Source: an uncultured Candidatus Actinomarina sp. (lineage in GTDB: Bacteria; Actinomycetota; Acidimicrobiia; Actinomarinales; Actinomarinaceae). From it: 63,463 nucleotides of DNA. Position numbers and translations under genes: made by a program. The first letter of the stretch is position 1. Each line of letters opens with the position of its first letter. Where the stretch lies: NCBI GenBank assembly GCA_902626065.1, contig CACODT010000006.1, positions 1 to 63,463 on the forward strand, written 5' to 3'. Positions 35,718-43,006 of the stretch are shown here, in pieces. The notes beneath the pieces were generated by a model, which did no database searches, was not told where the DNA came from, and worked only from the letters and a program-made list of their open reading frames with translations.

Positions 35718-36617
35718 ATGTCGATTTTAAAAACAGATTTAACGTTATTTGAAAATCTTAGTGATTGGAAATTTAAAGAAAATTTTACAACTATAACTTC
35801 AGAATTTGGTAAATTAAATGTTCACTATGTTGATGAAAACACATCCAGTAAAGAATGTGTCCTTCTTTTACATGGAAATCCTACTTGGGGATATCTATAC
35901 AGAAACATGATCGACCCCTTAATTGAGAGTGGATACCGAGTAGTTGTTCCTGATTTACCTGGATTTGGAAAGTCAGATAAATTTTCGGTGAGATACAACT
36001 ATACCTATGAGGGATTTGTAGATTGGATGTCACAATTTATTGAGAATACAGATTTAAAAAATATTACACTTTTCTGTCAAGATTGGGGAGGATTGATAGG
36101 TTTGCGGCTCGCAGCAAAGTATATTGATAGATTTGAAAAAATTATAGCTGCTAATACAGGACTACCAACTGGTAAAGCTCCATTAAGTGAAGGGTTTGCA
36201 GTGTTTCGTGAATTTTTACAGATAAAACCTGACCTTCATGTTGCTGGACAAGTAAGAAATGGGACAACTAAAGGGATAGATGACAACGCACTAGCTGCGT
36301 ACAATGCTCCATTTCCTGATGATGACCACAAGCAGGGAGTAAGGCAATTTCCAAATTTAGTTCCGGGTACGCCTAGAACTCCAAGTGCAGAACCAAATAA
36401 AGAAGCCTGGAAAATATTAAGAGAATGGAATAAACCATTTTTGTGCGCATTTAGCGATAAGGATCCTATATTTTCTGGTGTTGAAAATTCATTTTACAAG
36501 TTAGTACCAGGTTGTGAGGGTATGCCTCATGTAACTATAAAAGATGCTGGTCATTTTTTACAAGAAGATCAACCAGATGCTTGCGTTGAAGCGATCCTCT
36601 CAATAAAAGACATCTAA
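35718..36617 (+). CDS. Haloalkane dehalogenase-like alpha/beta hydrolase
   Basis: 299 residues. H-G-N-P-T-W at 52-57 supplies the halide-stabilising Asn, and Q-D-W-G-G has nucleophile D122 with the adjacent Trp. F-S-D-K-D-P and D-A-G-H-F-L-Q-E-D give the acid and His. The spacing and length fit haloalkane dehalogenases of the DhlA-like subfamily, which hydrolyse carbon-halogen bonds. The cap domain lacks an obvious second halide-binding Trp, so another leaving group is possible. Stop overlaps the convergent methyltransferase by four bases. Confidence 0.85.
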   Translation: MSILKTDLTLFENLSDWKFKENFTTITSEFGKLNVHYVDENTSSKECVLLLHGNPTWGYLYRNMIDPLIESGYRVVVPDLPGFGKSDKFSVRYNYTYEGFVDWMSQFIENTDLKNITLFCQDWGGLIGLRLAAKYIDRFEKIIAANTGLPTGKAPLSEGFAVFREFLQIKPDLHVAGQVRNGTTKGIDDNALAAYNAPFPDDDHKQGVRQFPNLVPGTPRTPSAEPNKEAWKILREWNKPFLCAFSDKDPIFSGVENSFYKLVPGCEGMPHVTIKDAGHFLQEDQPDACVEAILSIKDI

Positions 36618-37306
36618 GTTGTAGCTACACCCCAATAGTTATATCCTAGAAATCGTTGTGTGCCTGGTAAGTACATTGCATCTAATTCTTCTAGATTAAA
36701 TTCATTACTCTTTAACAACGAAGGCATATCTCTATTTAAATGACATCCTCCAGCAATAGCAGGCCAGAAAAAATCAATAGCGTTTTGAAACATTGCGACA
36801 CCTTTTGATGGAGCGATACCATGTTCGCAAAATAAGAATTTTCCTTCAGGTTTTAGAACTCTTAGGATCTCCTTCAATGATAGTGATGGATTTGGGATAG
36901 AACAGAGAGTGTATGTTGATATAACAGTATCAATAGAATTATCCGGTAATGGAATCTCCTCAGCTGTTGTTATAAGAAAATCGATTGGAATGTTTACTTT
37001 GTCAGCATTTTTTTGTGCAATCTTATTTAATTCTGCTGAAGGATCTACTCCAATAATTTTAGTTACTTTAGTAGGATCATAAAATTGTATATTAATGCCC
37101 GGTCCTATTCCTATTTCAAGAACTTCACCATATGCTCCAGGTATAACTTTTTTTCTTTGATACATTGTTGGCTTAGAGGAACATCCCCTATTAATTGTAT
37201 TTGGAAGAACTTTTTTTTCATACCAAGATTTACTAATCAATCTAGCTATTGGTGCAAATATAAATAAAATAAGTGATGATTGAATGTAATAAATTGCTTT
37301 TTTCAT
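36614..37306 (-). CDS. Class I SAM-dependent methyltransferase
   Basis: 230 residues. A hydrophobic N-terminal helix (about 8-24) may hold it at the membrane. The SAM-binding motif V-L-E-I-G-I-G-P-G-I-N is near residue 62. D-P-S is the acidic residue after strand 2, and D-T-V-I-S-T-Y-T-L-C marks strand 4. It resembles Methyltransf_11 proteins; the substrate is unknown. Its ATG overlaps the stop of a 36-residue zinc-ribbon gene (TAATG). Confidence 0.85.
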   Translation of the reverse strand: MKKAIYYIQSSLILFIFAPIARLISKSWYEKKVLPNTINRGCSSKPTMYQRKKVIPGAYGEVLEIGIGPGINIQFYDPTKVTKIIGVDPSAELNKIAQKNADKVNIPIDFLITTAEEIPLPDNSIDTVISTYTLCSIPNPSLSLKEILRVLKPEGKFLFCEHGIAPSKGVAMFQNAIDFFWPAIAGGCHLNRDMPSLLKSNEFNLEELDAMYLPGTQRFLGYNYWGVATT

Positions 37307-37416
37307 TAATACCTTAGAATTATTCTACTTTTACATTTTGGACATTGCGATAAAAAGGAGACATACTCAGTTAGTTTCGTTCTTTTCCATTTATGTTTAC
37401 ATTTAATACATTTCAT
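37306..37416 (-). CDS. 36-residue zinc-ribbon microprotein
   Basis: A frame of 36 codons reads M-K-C-I-K-C at the N-terminus and C-P-K-C at 25-28, with Arg/Lys-rich flanks. Two CxxC knuckles about 19 residues apart form a minimal zinc ribbon. The TAA stop shares its last base with the ATG of the methyltransferase, a coupling signal. The four Cys codons sit exactly at ribbon spacing, which argues against chance. It may assist the methyltransferase or bind nucleic acid. It was below ordinary length cutoffs. Confidence 0.65.
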   Translation of the reverse strand: MKCIKCKHKWKRTKLTEYVSFLSQCPKCKSRIILRY

Positions 37417-37440
37417 TATTTTTCTAATATTATTAACTAA

Positions 37441-38289
37441 ATGGAAATTAATTCTTTTTTTTTAGATTTAGTACCCTACCTTATTCCACTCCTTATGATT
37501 GGGGTTGGTACTGATTTAGATATTGAAAGTTTTAAGAATTTAATAACAAATTCAAAAAGTTCAATTGTAGGGCTTTTAATTCAAGTTACACTTTTACCAA
37601 TTGTTGGAATAGTTACAAGTCTTTTTATTGATAATCAACCAGTTGCAATCGGAATAATTGTAATAATGTGTGCACCAGGTGGTCATATATCTTCAATGTA
37701 TTCTTCATTAATGAAAGGCAATGTTGCACTCACTACATCACTGACAATCGTGACTCAACTAATTGCGTTCGCTACTATACCTTTTTGGCTAAATGTTGCC
37801 TCTATATTTAATGATAAGGTTGGTGTACAAGTAAAAATTGACTCAACAGAATTATTAATAGAGTTACTATATCTGGTTTTAATACCTGTAATTATTGGGA
37901 TGGTTATAAAATATTATTTCCCGGAGAAAGCAACTAACTCCCAGCCAAATATTAAAAAAGTTTTTACAGTTGTTACATTAATTCTTGCGATAGGTGTTCC
38001 AATAGAATTGAATGATGTTCTTGTGGATATTTTCAAATCATCATTTATTTTTGTAGTTCTAAATCTGTTAACAATATTCATGGGAATTAATCTTGTATCA
38101 AGAATATCAAAAATAAGTGATGAAGATAGAAAAGGAATCATCGCTGAGGGAACGTTGCAAAATTTTCCAATAGCAGCTGCTGTAGCATCGTTACTAGGGT
38201 TAAATATCATTACGATTGTTGCGTTGAGCTACTTCTTGATAAGTTCGATACTCGTTGGTTTTTACGCAGTATATAAAAGTAAAAGTTAA
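37441..38289 (+). CDS. BASS-family (bile acid:sodium symporter-like) transporter
   Basis: 282 residues with eight to nine membrane helices. M-C-A-P-G-G-H-I-S-S near residue 78 and the second-half G-T-L-Q-N-F-P-I-A fit the bile acid:Na+ symporter/ArsB-like fold. Bacterial members carry organic anions such as pantoate, pyruvate or sulfur compounds; the substrate here is unknown. A TATTAT lies seven bases before the ATG. Stop is 20 bases from the convergent flavin reductase gene. Confidence 0.82.
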   Translation: MEINSFFLDLVPYLIPLLMIGVGTDLDIESFKNLITNSKSSIVGLLIQVTLLPIVGIVTSLFIDNQPVAIGIIVIMCAPGGHISSMYSSLMKGNVALTTSLTIVTQLIAFATIPFWLNVASIFNDKVGVQVKIDSTELLIELLYLVLIPVIIGMVIKYYFPEKATNSQPNIKKVFTVVTLILAIGVPIELNDVLVDIFKSSFIFVVLNLLTIFMGINLVSRISKISDEDRKGIIAEGTLQNFPIAAAVASLLGLNIITIVALSYFLISSILVGFYAVYKSKS

Positions 38290-38309
38290 TAGCTTTTACT
38301 TTACAAAAA

Positions 38310-38816
38310 TTAATGTCCACCTCGAGGTACACCACCATACTTCATCCTGGTGTCCCCCATGTAAGCAACTCTTTCTTCGGGATTAATAGTTTTACAGTCT
38401 ATAATTTCACCAATAAAAAAGGTATGCGTTCCTAGATTTATTTTTTGAGTTGTTTTTAGTTCAAACCATACTCTTGCATTATCAAATATTGGTACTGAAT
38501 TACCTGTTAAAGTGATTGGTTCCTGATTTAAAAAACCTTCTGTATATTCTGCTGGTTTTGAAAATTTTACAAAAACCTTTGTGTATTCTGGCGAGAACAT
38601 ATTTATAGTAAAATATTCACTTTGATCCATCAATCGAAATGTTACGCTTTTATTATCTATACCTACTCCAATCAAAGCAGGCTCCATACTCACCTGTGTA
38701 ATCCAACTAGCAGTCATACCATTAAATTCACCATTTGAATGGCTTCCAATGATACCTAGTGGGCTAGGAATCTTCCAAGTTGAAACGTTTATATCTTCGT
38801 TGTTTACGTTTGTCAT
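38310..38816 (-). CDS. Flavin reductase-like domain protein
   Basis: 168 residues in a split-barrel FMN-binding fold: N-G-M-T-A-S-W-I-T-Q-V-S-M-E-P near 32-46 and I-G-E-I-I-D-C near 136. Family members reduce free flavin or bind FMN for a partner oxygenase. Its ATG overlaps the radical SAM stop (ATGA), so it is the last gene of a four-gene operon and may supply flavin or electrons to it. Confidence 0.86.
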   Translation of the reverse strand: MTNVNNEDINVSTWKIPSPLGIIGSHSNGEFNGMTASWITQVSMEPALIGVGIDNKSVTFRLMDQSEYFTINMFSPEYTKVFVKFSKPAEYTEGFLNQEPITLTGNSVPIFDNARVWFELKTTQKINLGTHTFFIGEIIDCKTINPEERVAYMGDTRMKYGGVPRGGH

Positions 38817-40156
38817 ATCAATGCTGTATTAGATTTAATTCTATCTAATTGTATTTTACTTGGCTCAGAACAACAAAACCATGTTTCAGATAATTTTGGA
38901 ACATTTTTAAAATTATATTCTGAAGTACTTAGTAATTTCGTATCTGAAAACTCTTCAATAATATTTACCATATCAAGATACTGATGATGGTCATCTAAAT
39001 CAGGATTGTTTGAGAGAGATTCGAATAGAAGTTGTTGAAGTTTTTCAACTTCTTTGTGTTTATATGCCCATTTATAACTTAAAGAATTTTTATCATACTC
39101 ACCAATATATTTCTTTACAGCAGTTTTATCTAAAATCAAAGAATGTTTAGGAACCAAAAGTTTTATTGTTAATTGAATTGGATCGACAGTCTCACGAAGT
39201 TTATAACTTTCAATTAATTTAATTATGTTTGGTAAGTCTTGTAACTTTGCTAGTGGTGAAAAAGGCATCCACGTCGGTCTGATATCAATATTAGCTTTTT
39301 GAGATAATTCTATTGCCATGCTTAGGTCTTCATTCGTATGTTTCTTGTCAAGTAACGTAAGAACCTCATCATTAGTTGTCTCAAACGCGGATATTACAAA
39401 TATCATGTTAAGTGACGATAATTGCATGAAATATTTTTGATACTTAATAATATGTTCAACTTTTATTGTTGCATCATATGTAATACTTGGGAACTTAGAA
39501 TTTAAAGCCTCTAAAACTTTTAGTGCATGAACCGGACCATTTAAAAAATCAGGATCATTAAACGATATATGTTGTGCACCTGAGTCAACTTGATTAGATA
39601 CGTCATTTACAATTTTTTCAATACTGAATGTCTTGAAACTACCGTTAAATGTGATTGGTATTGGACAATGAGTACACGAATGTTTACATCCATATGTTGT
39701 TTCTACAGATCCTGCTATTAGATTATTCCTGCCATCTACCAGATGTGCATAATTTGATATATCTGGAAATATACTTCTGTTAGGAATATTATTTTTTAAG
39801 GAAAACTCTAAGTTTTTGTTTATACCTAAAAAAGTATCCAACTCTCCATCTTCAATATTATTTATATGTTTTATTGAGGAATTAAAGTCTTCTAAAACTG
39901 AACCATAAAGACCAAAAGTAAAAACTTTATCTGGTAATTTTTTATTTCTTAAGTATTCAATAGAGAGTACTGTAGCAGTATGCATCGGAGCATATATTCC
40001 CAAAGCGTCGTACTCATCTAAACTCAAATCAGGATTGTCAACTGAGAAGTCGATACAATCAAATTCAACATGACTTGTTGAATACTTGTCAGCAATTTCA
40101 GCAATTATTTTTGGTTGTTTTCCTAAATCGTAAAACGAGGTTAGCAAAATTTTCAT
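38813..40156 (-). CDS. Radical SAM protein with C-C-S-E-P tail (CUAEP/CCAEP-tail type)
   Basis: 447 residues. An N-terminal Rossmann-like domain (1-95) resembles B12-binding domains but lacks the usual D-x-H-x-x-G. The radical SAM core has C157-x3-C161-x2-C164 (Y-G-C-K-H-S-C-T-H-C). Near the end F-C-C-S-E-P (C428, C429) matches, from memory, a family named for a C-U/C-A-E-P tail in which one residue can be selenocysteine. Both codons are TGT here. The reaction is unknown. It overlaps both neighbours by ATGA junctions with the F420-type oxidoreductase and flavin reductase genes. Confidence 0.75.
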   Translation of the reverse strand: MKILLTSFYDLGKQPKIIAEIADKYSTSHVEFDCIDFSVDNPDLSLDEYDALGIYAPMHTATVLSIEYLRNKKLPDKVFTFGLYGSVLEDFNSSIKHINNIEDGELDTFLGINKNLEFSLKNNIPNRSIFPDISNYAHLVDGRNNLIAGSVETTYGCKHSCTHCPIPITFNGSFKTFSIEKIVNDVSNQVDSGAQHISFNDPDFLNGPVHALKVLEALNSKFPSITYDATIKVEHIIKYQKYFMQLSSLNMIFVISAFETTNDEVLTLLDKKHTNEDLSMAIELSQKANIDIRPTWMPFSPLAKLQDLPNIIKLIESYKLRETVDPIQLTIKLLVPKHSLILDKTAVKKYIGEYDKNSLSYKWAYKHKEVEKLQQLLFESLSNNPDLDDHHQYLDMVNIIEEFSDTKLLSTSEYNFKNVPKLSETWFCCSEPSKIQLDRIKSNTALI

Positions 40157-41193
40157 AATAATTCCTTAATAAATTTTACAGTTTCAAAATCGATAGGAAG
40201 TGATAAAGATATTTCAGTTATATTGCTGTCTTTCCATTTTTCTAATTTTTTTTCTATATCTTTTTTAGTCCCAACTAGTGTAAGCTCGTCAAGTAATTCT
40301 CTAGGAAACAACTGTTCAGACTCTTTCTTTTTTCCACTTAAGTAAAGATTTTGTAGTTCATCTGCAATGTCTTCATATCCATATTCACAAAAAAGGTTGT
40401 AATAAAAGTTTTTTGACTTCGCTCCCATACCACCAACATATAGTGTGTAAATATTTCTAGCCGGATATAGGTATTCATCAATTTCATTTTCTTCACACAC
40501 TCGACCAAAAACAGTTGTTACAATTTCAAACTTTTCTTTTTTTTCAGTAACGCCTGATTTAGAAAAACCACTTTCTAATGAATTTTTATATATCTCTTCT
40601 CCTTTAGTGGGTGAGTACATAAATGGTAACCAGCCATCAGCAATTTCAGCTGTAAGCTCGACATTTTTTAATCCAACAGCTGCTAAATATATTGGAATTT
40701 CATCTCTTAATGGTTGCTCGATCAATTTTAATGGTTTACCTAAACCTGTTGTGCCGTCTCCTGATAAGGGTAAATCATAGTATTCACCATGATGTTCAAC
40801 TTTTCCATCCCTTTTAATAATATTTCTTACCAGTTCTACATACTCTCTTGTTTTCGCAAGTGGCTTTCCATATAAAACACCATGCCAACCTTCAACAACC
40901 TGAGGACCTGATACGCCTAGCCCTAGTCTGAATCTCCCTTGTGATAATTGATCAAGAGTTACTGCTGTCATTGCAGTCATTGCTGGAGTTCTTGCAGGGA
41001 TTTGCATAATACCCGAACCAATTTTCATATTTGTGGTTAATGCTGAAAAATATGCAAGAGGAGTTACCGCATCATAGCCATAAGCCTCCGCTGTCCAAAC
41101 ACATGATACTCCTATGTCATCAAGCTTTTTAAATAAGTCTTTGTCAGCTGAGATATGAGGTCCAAAATAACCTACGTTGATACTTATATCCAT
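40153..41193 (-). CDS. LLM-class F420-dependent oxidoreductase
   Basis: About 346 residues, a luciferase-like TIM barrel. G-Y-F-G-P at the start, W-T-A-E-A-Y-G-Y-D-A-V-T-P near 33-45, and G-R-F-R-L-G-L-G-V-S-G-P near 86-97 are typical of F420-dependent members. The upstream frame reaches 41253, but M-D-I-S-I-N-V at 41193 is the natural N-terminus and avoids overlap with the folate gene. It probably transfers hydride between F420 and an organic substrate. Second gene of the radical SAM operon. Confidence 0.85.
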   Translation of the reverse strand: MDISINVGYFGPHISADKDLFKKLDDIGVSCVWTAEAYGYDAVTPLAYFSALTTNMKIGSGIMQIPARTPAMTAMTAVTLDQLSQGRFRLGLGVSGPQVVEGWHGVLYGKPLAKTREYVELVRNIIKRDGKVEHHGEYYDLPLSGDGTTGLGKPLKLIEQPLRDEIPIYLAAVGLKNVELTAEIADGWLPFMYSPTKGEEIYKNSLESGFSKSGVTEKKEKFEIVTTVFGRVCEENEIDEYLYPARNIYTLYVGGMGAKSKNFYYNLFCEYGYEDIADELQNLYLSGKKKESEQLFPRELLDELTLVGTKKDIEKKLEKWKDSNITEISLSLPIDFETVKFIKELL

Positions 41194-41204
41194 AGTGAGT
41201 AATT

Positions 41205-41714
41205 TTAATGTATTTTCAGATATTCGTTTTCGGTGAAAATATAATCCATACAAATATCGTGTTCATCTCTCGGTATTTCGTCAAAAAGACTTTTACTTGA
41301 ACAAATACCTATTTTTGTTGAAGATGGATAGTTTGATAGAAGTTTGTCATACAAGCCCTTTCCCCTACCAAGTCTCACTCCTGTTCTAGAAAATGCCAAA
41401 CCTGGCACTAAAAATATATCTGTACTTAAAACTTTTTTAATATTTGATGGTTCTTTTATTTTGAATTTATTAGTAATAAATGGTTCTTGCATAATACAAA
41501 CATTTAGTACCCCCTTATTAATGTAAGTAGTCTGAAGTTCGGAATATCCGGTTAAATATGAATTAATGTGAATTTCTGAATTTAAGGGTATGTACGTACA
41601 TACTTTTTTACCTTTTAGTAAATTATTTAACATTTGCATATTTTCATTTGAAAAATCGAAAGTACTGTTATTGATTTTTTTTAAGTTACTTCTTAATATA
41701 TTTTTTTCATACAT
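41205..41714 (-). CDS. 5-formyltetrahydrofolate cyclo-ligase family protein
   Basis: 169 residues. L-V-P-G-L-A-F-S-R-T-G-V-R-L-G-R-G-K-G-L-Y-D is the family motif for ATP and folate binding, and Y-I-P-L-N-S-E-I at 42-49 is the substrate segment. It converts 5-formyl-THF to 5,10-methenyl-THF. The protein is a little shorter than typical (about 185). It is divergent from plsC and leads the four-gene operon with an 11-base gap. Confidence 0.85.
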   Translation of the reverse strand: MYEKNILRSNLKKINNSTFDFSNENMQMLNNLLKGKKVCTYIPLNSEIHINSYLTGYSELQTTYINKGVLNVCIMQEPFITNKFKIKEPSNIKKVLSTDIFLVPGLAFSRTGVRLGRGKGLYDKLLSNYPSSTKIGICSSKSLFDEIPRDEHDICMDYIFTENEYLKIH

Positions 41715-41740
41715 TTTTACTTATGAATATGATATCACTG

Positions 41741-41746
41741 TAATAT
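41741..41746 (+). promoter_or_regulatory. -10 element, leaderless-type promoter of plsC-like gene
   Basis: TAATAT, six bases (AAGGCC), then ATG 41753. The AAGG directly before the ATG is too close to be a normal Shine-Dalgarno. Confidence 0.45.
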
Positions 41747-41752
41747 AAGGCC

Positions 41753-42487
41753 ATGTTCAAGAATAAATTATTAAGCTGGATCAATTTATTTATTATGGCA
41801 GTTTATACAATTCCTGTTACATACAGTATCTGGTTTGTTGGTTTATTCAGTAAATATGGATCTTTAAAGTACCACATTGCACAATCATGGGTAAATCCTT
41901 GGCTATGGGCTGCTCGAGCAAAGACAACTTTTACAAAAGCAGTTGAGTATAAAAATAACGAATCCTATGTCGTAATTTCAAACCACTTATCAAACATTGA
42001 TTCATTAATACTTTTTAAACTCCTTAAGATTAAGTGGGCATTTATGGCAAAGAAAGAAGTATATAAACTTCCTGTCTTTAGGACAGCTGCCAAAGCTTTC
42101 AATTTTATAAAAGTTGATAGAGATAATCCCAATGACAGAGAGTCAATAAATGAGCAAGCAAAAAACCTATTTAAGAATGGGTGGTCATTAATGATATATC
42201 CTCAAGGAACAAGAGTAGATAAAAATGAATTCAAAGAGTTTAAAAATGGCGCATTTCATATTGCACAACAAAACAATGTTAGGATTTTACCGGTAGTGAT
42301 TGCAGGTACGGGAGATATTTGGCCTAGAGGTAGAAAATTTATGACAAGTGGCAAAGCTATGATCAAAACATTGGAACCTATTGATATGTCAAAATATAAA
42401 AAAGAGAATATTGAAGAACTTGTTAAAGATACACATAAAAAAATGAAAAGTGTTTATGACGATATGACCTTGAAACTCAAAAACTAA
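41753..42487 (+). CDS. plsC: 1-acyl-sn-glycerol-3-phosphate acyltransferase
   Basis: 244 residues. The catalytic H-x4-D motif N-H-L-S-N-I-D-S has H78 and D83. The glycerophosphate motif reads Y-P-Q-G-T-R, with Gln for the usual Glu. An N-terminal membrane helix is at about 8-30. It acylates lysophosphatidate to phosphatidate, the substrate of CdsA (56.1-57.0 kb). It ends three bases before the DUF5698 gene. Confidence 0.88.
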   Translation: MFKNKLLSWINLFIMAVYTIPVTYSIWFVGLFSKYGSLKYHIAQSWVNPWLWAARAKTTFTKAVEYKNNESYVVISNHLSNIDSLILFKLLKIKWAFMAKKEVYKLPVFRTAAKAFNFIKVDRDNPNDRESINEQAKNLFKNGWSLMIYPQGTRVDKNEFKEFKNGAFHIAQQNNVRILPVVIAGTGDIWPRGRKFMTSGKAMIKTLEPIDMSKYKKENIEELVKDTHKKMKSVYDDMTLKLKN

Positions 42488-42490
42488 ATT

Positions 42491-43006
42491 ATGGAACTAC
42501 TTTTTGCTGCAGGATATATATTTATACTTCGTCTAATTGATCAAAGCTTAGGAACTTTGAGGACACTATATGTCAATAAAGGTAAACCTTTTTTTGGAGC
42601 CATTTTAGGATTTATTGAGTCAGGTATTTGGATAATCGCGATATCTCAAGTAATTAAAGATCTAAATGATCCATATTTAGCAGTTGGATACGCTTTGGGT
42701 TTCGCTGCTGGAACTATAGTTGGTTCATACATTGAGTCATCAATCGCAATTGGTGATGTTGTAGTGAGAATTTTTTTACCAAAAGAAAGTGAAAGTAAAA
42801 AGTTAGCTGAAGAATTACGCAATCAAGGATTTGGTGTAACTCTTATAAATGGTGAAGGAATGGAAGGTGAAGTTACTATAGCATGGTGTGTTACACCTAG
42901 AAAAAAGGTTAAAGATGTTTTAAAAATTGTTACCGAAATAAGTCCAGATGCTTACATAACAACTGAATCAACAAATCCAACAAAACTTACAGCAAATCGT
43001 AAGTAA
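42491..43006 (+). CDS. DUF5698/DUF2179 membrane protein (UPF0316)
   Basis: 171 residues. Three membrane helices lie in the first 85 residues; I-D-Q-S-L-G-T-L-R-T-L-Y-V-N-K-G-K is the UPF0316 signature. A soluble DUF2179-type domain follows, with L-R-N-Q-G-F-G-V-T. The domain resembles YitT-family C-termini and its role is unknown. It is co-transcribed with plsC and its stop abuts that of pnp. Confidence 0.85.
   Translation: MELLFAAGYIFILRLIDQSLGTLRTLYVNKGKPFFGAILGFIESGIWIIAISQVIKDLNDPYLAVGYALGFAAGTIVGSYIESSIAIGDVVVRIFLPKESESKKLAEELRNQGFGVTLINGEGMEGEVTIAWCVTPRKKVKDVLKIVTEISPDAYITTESTNPTKLTANRK

Noticed and set aside
40153-40156. Missing stop or fusion between the F420-type enzyme and radical SAM protein
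   Set aside because: It is a normal four-base ATGA overlap; both proteins are complete.
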